A stretch of DNA of 11,923 bases from Trebonia sp. (GTDB lineage Bacteria; Actinomycetota; Actinomycetes; Streptosporangiales; Streptosporangiaceae). How positions within the stretch are numbered: position 1 is the first letter of the stretch; every line of letters begins with the position of its first letter. Under the pieces are notes generated by a model. That model did no database searches. It was not told the DNA's origin and saw only the letters and a list, made by a program, of their open reading frames with translations. Positions 6,669-11,923 of this stretch are shown here, piece by piece. The stretch spans positions 1 through 11,923 of the forward strand of contig JASHXJ010000327.1 of the NCBI GenBank assembly GCA_030043595.1, in the 5' to 3' direction. A program made the translations under genes and the position numbers.

Positions 6669-7055
6669 TCAGCCGTCGGAACCGCCGTCGCCCTCGACGC
6701 CCCTGACGCCCCTGACGCCCTCGTCGATCGCGTAATAGTCGTCGCGGCGCGGGCTGAAGATGCTCAGGTCGACCATCGGCTCGTCGTCGGCCGCGACGGC
6801 GTAGTGCAGCACGCCGGACGGCACGACGAGCATGTCCCCCTGCGCGACCTCGACGGTCTCGTCGCCGACGGTGAACGTCCCGTGCCCGGAGACGATGTAC
6901 ACGATCTGCTCATGCGGATGGGTATGCGGCCGTGGCTCATGGCCAGGGCTGAGCGTGCCCCAGGCCAGCGTGGCGCCGGCCCCGGAGAACGACCGCCGGG
7001 TCACCCCGGGACGGACGTCGGTCAGTTTGAGCTCGTCGATGTGCGCTTTCTTCAT
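6669..7055 (-). CDS. Small single-domain cupin protein
   Basis: A 128-residue cytoplasmic cupin, first gene of the operon. Cupin motif 1 runs from Gly38 (GHEPRPHTHPHEQIVYIVSG) with metal ligands His44, His46 and Glu49 or Gln50; motif 2 is GDMLVVPSGVLHYA (73-86) with His84. Such proteins can be isomerases, dioxygenases or ligand sensors; nothing here decides between them. The last 16 residues are a Gly-rich tail (VRG-VRG-VEG then acidic), encoded by a 9-bp tandem repeat and unlike a folded cupin end. The stop lies 2 nt before the aldolase N-terminal coding begins. Start: ATG with GAGG 7 nt upstream (7063-7066). See the findings for the possible in-frame fusion to the aldolase. Confidence 0.85.
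   Translation of the reverse strand: MKKAHIDELKLTDVRPGVTRRSFSGAGATLAWGTLSPGHEPRPHTHPHEQIVYIVSGHGTFTVGDETVEVAQGDMLVVPSGVLHYAVAADDEPMVDLSIFSPRRDDYYAIDEGVRGVRGVEGDGGSDG
6691..6718. repeat. 9-bp tandem repeat (three copies, one with an extra base) at the cupin 3' end
   Basis: On the plus strand the copies read CCCTCGACGC, CCCTGACGC and CCCTGACGC. The first has one additional base. They encode the VRG/VEG tail of the cupin. With a 9-base first copy the cupin frame would run straight into the aldolase frame with no stop. Confidence 0.75.
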
Positions 7056-7094
7056 CGCGTCACCTCAGGCTGTGCGGGAGCCATGGCCGAAGCG

Positions 7095-7123
7095 AAGATA
7101 TATGATCCGCGGCGCCGCGGCAA
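7095..7123 (-). promoter_or_regulatory. Candidate promoter of the cupin-aldolase-dioxygenase-reductase operon with palindromic operator
   Basis: On the minus strand TTGCCG (7123-7118) and TATCTT (7100-7095) are separated by 17 bp, and the -10 box ends 39 nt before the cupin start. The spacer is mostly a perfect 14-bp palindrome, CCGCGGCGCCGCGG (7107-7120), where a repressor could block RNA polymerase. The short AT-rich island stands out in this GC-rich region. No regulator gene lies next to it. Confidence 0.5.
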
Positions 7124-7141
7124 GGGGGGCCAGGGCAGCGG

Positions 7142-7366
7142 CTAAGGCAGCGCCGAGCGCCGCCACCCGCCGGCGGAAGGGTGCACAGCTGGCCGCATCA
7201 GCCGGGATTTTTCATTCCACTGATCCCGAACGATCCGTGCCGGCTCCCCGGCCGCAACGCCCCTGCGCGCGGCCGCGGCGGCCGCCAGGACGGCGACGAG
7301 CGCCGCGATCTCCGCCGCGCTGGCGTCGCCCCGGACCACGCGAAGCGCTGGTACCGGTTCAGCCAC
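7142..7366 (-). CDS. accE: Acyl-CoA carboxylase epsilon subunit (AccE-type)
   Basis: Small accessory subunit (74 residues) that stabilises and activates actinobacterial acyl-CoA carboxylase complexes by bridging the alpha and beta subunits. The N-terminal PALRVVRGDASAAEIAALVA matches the family's RVVRG...EEIAALVAVL pattern; an Ala-rich linker follows. The C-terminus WNEKSRLMRPAVHPSAGGW and RRSALP matches the conserved Trp...pGpgaWraSalP end. The GTG start at 7366 overlaps the NYN gene by 8 nt (its TGA is 7361-7359); GGAG lies 12 nt upstream, a weak site, so coupling to NYN translation is likely. The frame stays open well upstream, but that part is an antisense-like shadow of the NYN gene. The beta subunit gene lies on the same strand, one gene upstream. 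Family call is strong despite the short length. Confidence 0.85.
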   Translation of the reverse strand: MAEPVPALRVVRGDASAAEIAALVAVLAAAAAARRGVAAGEPARIVRDQWNEKSRLMRPAVHPSAGGWRRSALP

Positions 7367-8333
7367 GCGACTTGCCCACTCCGATGCCGAACTCCCTGTG
7401 CACCCGTGCCCAGAACGCGTCCCGCAGCCATTCGCGGGCCTCCTGGTAGGGGCGCAGCGACTGGCCGAGTTCCTTTTCCGCCTCGACGAGCAGTTCCTTG
7501 TCGATGACCGGCGGCAGGATCGGGCCGGGCAGCAGGTCGCGGATGTTGTCGGCGCCCCGGGTGAGGATCCACTTGTGCGCGACGTGCTCCCCGGCCTCTT
7601 CGACGTGCCGCCGGTCCGGGCCGAGCCGCGGCATCGGGCCGGTTGCGCTGCCGTGCGAGTTGCGCCCCAGCGGCGCGGGCGGGCGGACGTGCCGCTCGCC
7701 GAACAGCTGGGCCGGTGACGGGACGGTGGCCTGGATGTCCGGCCGCGGCTGCTCGGTGACCGGGTTGCGCGCGAAGTACGGCCGAAGGAACCCGGCGTCG
7801 AGCACGTCCACGGTGTCCGATTCCCAGACGAGCCGCTCGGCCTGGTTGGTGCCGTACGGCGGCTCGACTCCCCACAGGTGCACCCGGACACCGAACGCCT
7901 GGGCCGCCTCCACGGCCGGGACCATGTCCTCGTCGCCCGCGATGAGCACGGCGTCGGTGATCGCACGGTGCCGGGCGAGCGCCTCCATGTCGGCGCGGAT
8001 GTTGGCGTCCACGCCCTTTTGCTGGCCGCGCGCGTTCAGGTTGCCGAGGCGGAGCTTCACCCAGGCCATCTGCGCGACGACACGCTGGTCGATGGTCGGC
8101 ACCCGGTCCCGCGCGGCGTCGTACCAGTAGACGCGGAGCAGCTCGCCGCGGAACACCTCGTCCGCGTGCTTGGTGACCGCCTGGATAAGGCCGACCGCGT
8201 CCACCCGGTAGTCACGCCGCGAGCTGGTACCGAATAGCAATTCGCCCGCAGCCGCGTAGATATACCCGACATCGACCATAACGGCGTATCTGGCGAGGAC
8301 GGGCATCGGGGCGGCGAATTCGCTCATCGTCAT
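7359..8333 (-). CDS. NYN-domain protein (putative ribonuclease, PIN-like fold)
   Basis: The 324-residue protein begins with a NYN domain (about 14-185): YAVMVDVGYIY with Asp21, KGVDANIRADMEALAR with Asp109 and Asp115, and VLIAGDEDMVPAVEAAQAFG with Asp134/Asp136. These form the usual acidic metal site of PIN/NYN nucleases. A Pro-rich linker (about 190-240) leads to a conserved-looking helical C-terminal region (about 245-318, containing HKWIL, ILPPVIDKELLVEAEKELG and FWARVHREFG). The RNA target is unknown. The first ATG (8333) has no ribosome site, but TAGAGT lies at 8342-8337, so the second in-frame ATG at 8327 could start on a nearly leaderless transcript. It overlaps the carboxylase epsilon subunit gene by 8 nt and follows the carboxylase beta gene, separated by a hairpin. 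Confidence 0.85.
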   Translation of the reverse strand: MTMSEFAAPMPVLARYAVMVDVGYIYAAAGELLFGTSSRRDYRVDAVGLIQAVTKHADEVFRGELLRVYWYDAARDRVPTIDQRVVAQMAWVKLRLGNLNARGQQKGVDANIRADMEALARHRAITDAVLIAGDEDMVPAVEAAQAFGVRVHLWGVEPPYGTNQAERLVWESDTVDVLDAGFLRPYFARNPVTEQPRPDIQATVPSPAQLFGERHVRPPAPLGRNSHGSATGPMPRLGPDRRHVEEAGEHVAHKWILTRGADNIRDLLPGPILPPVIDKELLVEAEKELGQSLRPYQEAREWLRDAFWARVHREFGIGVGKSRG

Positions 8334-8336
8334 ATG

Positions 8337-8342
8337 ACTCTA
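8337..8342 (-). promoter_or_regulatory. Candidate -10 box for the NYN-epsilon pair
   Basis: TAGAGT on the minus strand fits TANNNT and lies 3 nt before the first ATG and 9 nt before the second ATG of the NYN gene. Together with the hairpin just upstream (in gene direction) it suggests a separate transcription start from the beta subunit gene. No clear -35 is seen. Confidence 0.35.
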
Positions 8343-8347
8343 GGCCA

Positions 8348-8379
8348 GCCGGCGCAATGCGCGCGCCAGTTGCGCCGGC
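8348..8379. terminator. Inverted repeat between carboxylase beta and NYN genes
   Basis: GCCGGCGCAA (8348-8357) and TTGCGCCGGC (8370-8379) form a perfect 10-bp stem with a 12-nt loop. It follows the beta subunit stop by about 55 nt and precedes the NYN start, so it may end or attenuate beta-subunit transcripts. No T-run follows. Both arms, plus 8383-8388, contain GCCGGC. Confidence 0.5.
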
Positions 8380-8435
8380 ATTGCCGGCAGCCGCCTGAAA
8401 TGCGTGTACTCTCCGTGGCCGGGGTTACCCAGCGC

Positions 8436-10034
<1,599 letters not shown>

Positions 10035-10040
10035 GGCCTG

Positions 10041-10046
10041 ATGCTA
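10041..10046 (-). promoter_or_regulatory. Leaderless -10 box of the carboxylase beta gene
   Basis: TAGCAT on the minus strand matches the actinobacterial TANNNT consensus and ends exactly 6 nt before the ATG, the spacing expected when transcription starts at the start codon. The gene lacks a ribosome site, which agrees. Confidence 0.55.
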
Positions 10047-10047
10047 G

Positions 10048-10119
10048 CCCGGGGGGGCGACCCCCCGGACCCCTGCTTCCCCCGGGGGACGACCCCCCGG
10101 GGACCCCCCGCATGGGGGA
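10048..10119. repeat. Array of G-run/C-run hairpins in the divergent spacer
   Basis: Two related units begin at 10048 and 10081 with CCCGGGGG and then GACCCCCCGG. Each folds as a G-run paired with a C-run around a four-base loop: GCGA at 10057-10060 and ACGA at 10089-10092. A third stem pairs the C-run at 10104-10109 with the G-run at 10114-10118. On either strand G-quadruplex formation is also conceivable. It lies between the two divergent promoters, so it may insulate them or affect both. Similar GGGG-ACGA-CCCC spacers are common between actinomycete genes. Confidence 0.65.
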
Positions 10120-10151
10120 CTGCCCGTCCCCCCATTCCCCCCTGGTCCCGT

Positions 10152-10157
10152 TAGGCT
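10152..10157 (+). promoter_or_regulatory. Leaderless -10 box of the PEP carboxylase gene
   Basis: TAGGCT fits TANNNT and ends 6 nt before the GTG start, the same spacing as at the divergent beta subunit gene. No purine-rich ribosome site lies upstream of the GTG. Confidence 0.55.
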
Positions 10158-10163
10158 CGTGTC

Positions 10164-11923
10164 GTGAGCACCGCCAGCGTGGACAGGGAACGCGACTCGG
10201 CTGAGCTGCCCGAGCTGATGCGCCGCGATGTCCGGCTGCTCGGCGACATGCTCGGCGAGGTGATCAGCGAGTCCGACGGGCCGGACCTGCTCGCGGACGT
10301 GGAGCGGCTGCGCCGCGCGGTGATCGGCGCCCGCCGCGTGCCGGACCGCGCCGGACCCGAGGCGGCCGCGGCCGGGGACGCCATCGCCGCGCTCGTCGCG
10401 TCCTGGTCCCAGACGCGGGCCGAACAGGTCGCCCGCGCGTTCACCGTCTACTTCCACCTGGCCAACCTGGCCGAAGAGCAGCAGCGCGTGCGCACCCTCC
10501 GCGAGCGCGACTCCGGCGACAGGGCACCGCGCGAGTCGCTCGCCGCCGCCGTCGCCCAGATCACCGCCGAACAGGGTCGCGCGCACGTGGCCGAGCTCCT
10601 GGCCGGGCTGCGCGTGCATCCGGTGTTCACCGCGCACCCGACCGAGGCGCGCCGCCGCGCCGTGGTCGCGTCGCTGCGCCGGATCAGCGGCCTGCTCGCC
10701 GCGATCGACGACAGCCGGTCGGGCGCGGCGCAGCAGGCCGAGGCGCGGCGGCAGTTGCGCGAGGAGATCGACCTGCTGTGGCGGACCGCGCAGCTGCGGG
10801 TGGCGGGGATGACCCCGGCCGACGAGGTCCGCACGGTGATGACCGCGTTCGACGAGACGCTGTTCCGGCTGGTGCCCGCGCTGTACCGGGCGATGGACCA
10901 GGTGCTGCTCGGCCCGGACAGCGGGCGGGTGCCCTCGCCGGTTCCCGCGTTCCTGCGGTTCGGCAGCTGGGTCGGCGCCGACCGGGACGGCAACCCGACG
11001 GTGACCGCCGCGGTCACCAGGGAGGCCGCGGTCATCCAGGCCGACCACGCGCTGCGCGCCCTCGAGGCCGTCTGCAACCGGATCGGCCGGGCGCTGACCG
11101 TGAATGAGGGCGCCGCGCCGCCGTCGCCCGAACTGCGCCGGGCGCTGGCATCGGCGTCGGCCGCGCACCCGGACCTGCTCGACGATATCACCGCCCGCTC
11201 GCCGATAGAGCCCTACCGCAGCTACCTCCTCTACGCGGCCGAACGGCTCGCGGCCACGCGCACCCGCGACGCCGACCTGGCCTACGCCGGTCCCGCGGAG
11301 TTCCTGGCTGACCTGCGCCTGGTCCAGTCGTCGCTGGCGGCGGCCGGGGCGGTCAGGCAGGCATTCGGGGAACTGCAGCACCTGATCTGGCAGGTCGAGA
11401 CGTTCGGCTTCCACCTGGCGGGCCTTGAGGTCAGGCAGCATTCGCAGGTGCACGCCCGGGCGCTCGCCGAGCTGCGAGGCTCCGCGTCCGCGTCTCCTGA
11501 CCAGCCCGCGTCCGCGCCGTCGCCGATGACGGCTGAGGTCCTCGACACGATCCGGGTGGTCGCCTGGGTCCAGCGCCGGTTCGGCGTGGCCGCCTGCCAT
11601 CGGTACATCATCTCGTTCACCACCTGCGCCGCCGACGTCGCGGCCGTGTACGAGCTAGCGGGGTACGCGTTCCCGGACGGCGGCGGGCCCGTGCTCGACG
11701 TGGTACCGCTGTTCGAGAGCGGCGATGACCTGGCGCGGGCGCCCGCCGTGCTGACGCAGATGCTGGCGCTGCCGGCGGTCGCCGAACGGCTGGCGGCGAA
11801 CGGGCGGCACCTCGAGGTCATGCTCGGCTACTCGGACTCGGCCAAGGAACTCGGCCCCGCCTCGGCGACGCTGCGGCTGTTCGACGCGCAGGCCGAGCTG
11901 GCGTCGTGGGCGGCCGGGCACGA
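10164..11923 (+). CDS. ppc: Phosphoenolpyruvate carboxylase, N-terminal 586 residues (runs off the right edge)
   Basis: Anaplerotic cytoplasmic enzyme: PEP plus bicarbonate gives oxaloacetate and phosphate. Visible motifs are HPVFTAHPTEARRRAV with the catalytic His near residue 158 (E. coli His138), the conserved loop FGSWVGADRDGNPTVTAA near 266-283, ETFGFHLAGLEVRQHSQVHA near 412-431, and VMLGYSDSAKELGP near 552-565 with the active-site Lys. The GYSDSAK core is intact, although the following residues (ASATLRLFDAQ) differ from the E. coli enzyme. The GRGG catalytic loop and C-terminus are beyond the window. Start: GTG at 10164, the only start fitting both the family N-terminus (ELMRRDVRLLGDMLGEVI) and the TANNNT box 6 nt upstream; no ribosome site, so probably leaderless. 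Confidence 0.95.
   Translation, partial: MSTASVDRERDSAELPELMRRDVRLLGDMLGEVISESDGPDLLADVERLRRAVIGARRVPDRAGPEAAAAGDAIAALVASWSQTRAEQVARAFTVYFHLANLAEEQQRVRTLRERDSGDRAPRESLAAAVAQITAEQGRAHVAELLAGLRVHPVFTAHPTEARRRAVVASLRRISGLLAAIDDSRSGAAQQAEARRQLREEIDLLWRTAQLRVAGMTPADEVRTVMTAFDETLFRLVPALYRAMDQVLLGPDSGRVPSPVPAFLRFGSWVGADRDGNPTVTAAVTREAAVIQADHALRALEAVCNRIGRALTVNEGAAPPSPELRRALASASAAHPDLLDDITARSPIEPYRSYLLYAAERLAATRTRDADLAYAGPAEFLADLRLVQSSLAAAGAVRQAFGELQHLIWQVETFGFHLAGLEVRQHSQVHARALAELRGSASASPDQPASAPSPMTAEVLDTIRVVAWVQRRFGVAACHRYIISFTTCAADVAAVYELAGYAFPDGGGPVLDVVPLFESGDDLARAPAVLTQMLALPAVAERLAANGRHLEVMLGYSDSAKELGPASATLRLFDAQAELASWAAGH

Noticed and set aside
7367..7966. N-terminal extension of the epsilon subunit to 274 residues
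   Set aside because: Family members are about 60-90 residues; the upstream part is an Arg/Ser/Thr-rich shadow of the NYN gene.
10048..10140. CRISPR-like array in the GC-rich spacer
   Set aside because: The repeated units are only two or three, very short, and without unique spacers; they are G/C-run hairpins.
10044..11600. 518-residue minus-strand frame over PEP carboxylase
   Set aside because: Shadow of a plus-strand gene with clear catalytic motifs; its sequence is Arg/Gly/His-rich with no domain.

Overview
The window looks like a chromosomal segment of a high-GC actinomycete. GC content is very high, GTG/TTG starts are frequent, several genes have TANNNT -10 boxes almost touching the start codon, and a short acyl-CoA carboxylase epsilon subunit (an actinobacterial hallmark) is present. 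I cannot name genus or family. There are 11 protein genes, two of them cut by the window ends, and one gene remnant. No RNA genes, CRISPR array, integrase or transposase are visible.

Left part (1-3059), accessory in character: the 5' part of a phosphoserine aminotransferase (minus strand) of the Bacillus/E. coli type; a 5'-truncated DUF234-type ATPase remnant, bracketed by a 13-bp AT-rich direct repeat and starting inside a 19-bp inverted repeat; then a type II restriction-modification pair on the minus strand. The nuclease carries the NgoMIV/Cfr10I CCGG-recognition signature and is followed by a C5-cytosine methyltransferase. A perfect 15-bp palindrome sits on the nuclease stop codon.

Middle (3205-7123): a secreted collagen-like protein (plus strand) converges on a four-gene minus-strand operon: cupin, HpcH/HpaI aldolase, XylE-like extradiol dioxygenase and ketopantoate-reductase-like protein. 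Spacing is tight, with a GTGA overlap between the last two genes. The set suggests a small aromatic ring-cleavage or keto-acid pathway. A candidate promoter with a 14-bp palindrome in its spacer precedes it. The aldolase has no usable canonical start for its full barrel; one base of difference in a 9-bp tandem repeat would fuse it in frame to the cupin.

Right part (7142-11923), core carbon metabolism: acyl-CoA (probably propionyl-CoA) carboxylase beta subunit, a NYN-domain putative RNase and the small carboxylase epsilon subunit, all on the minus strand. Epsilon overlaps the NYN gene by 8 nt, so an RNase-like gene is wedged between two carboxylase subunit genes. Divergent from the beta subunit is PEP carboxylase, which runs off the window. 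The two divergent starts each have a TANNNT box exactly 6 nt upstream (apparently leaderless) and share a spacer of G-run/C-run hairpins.
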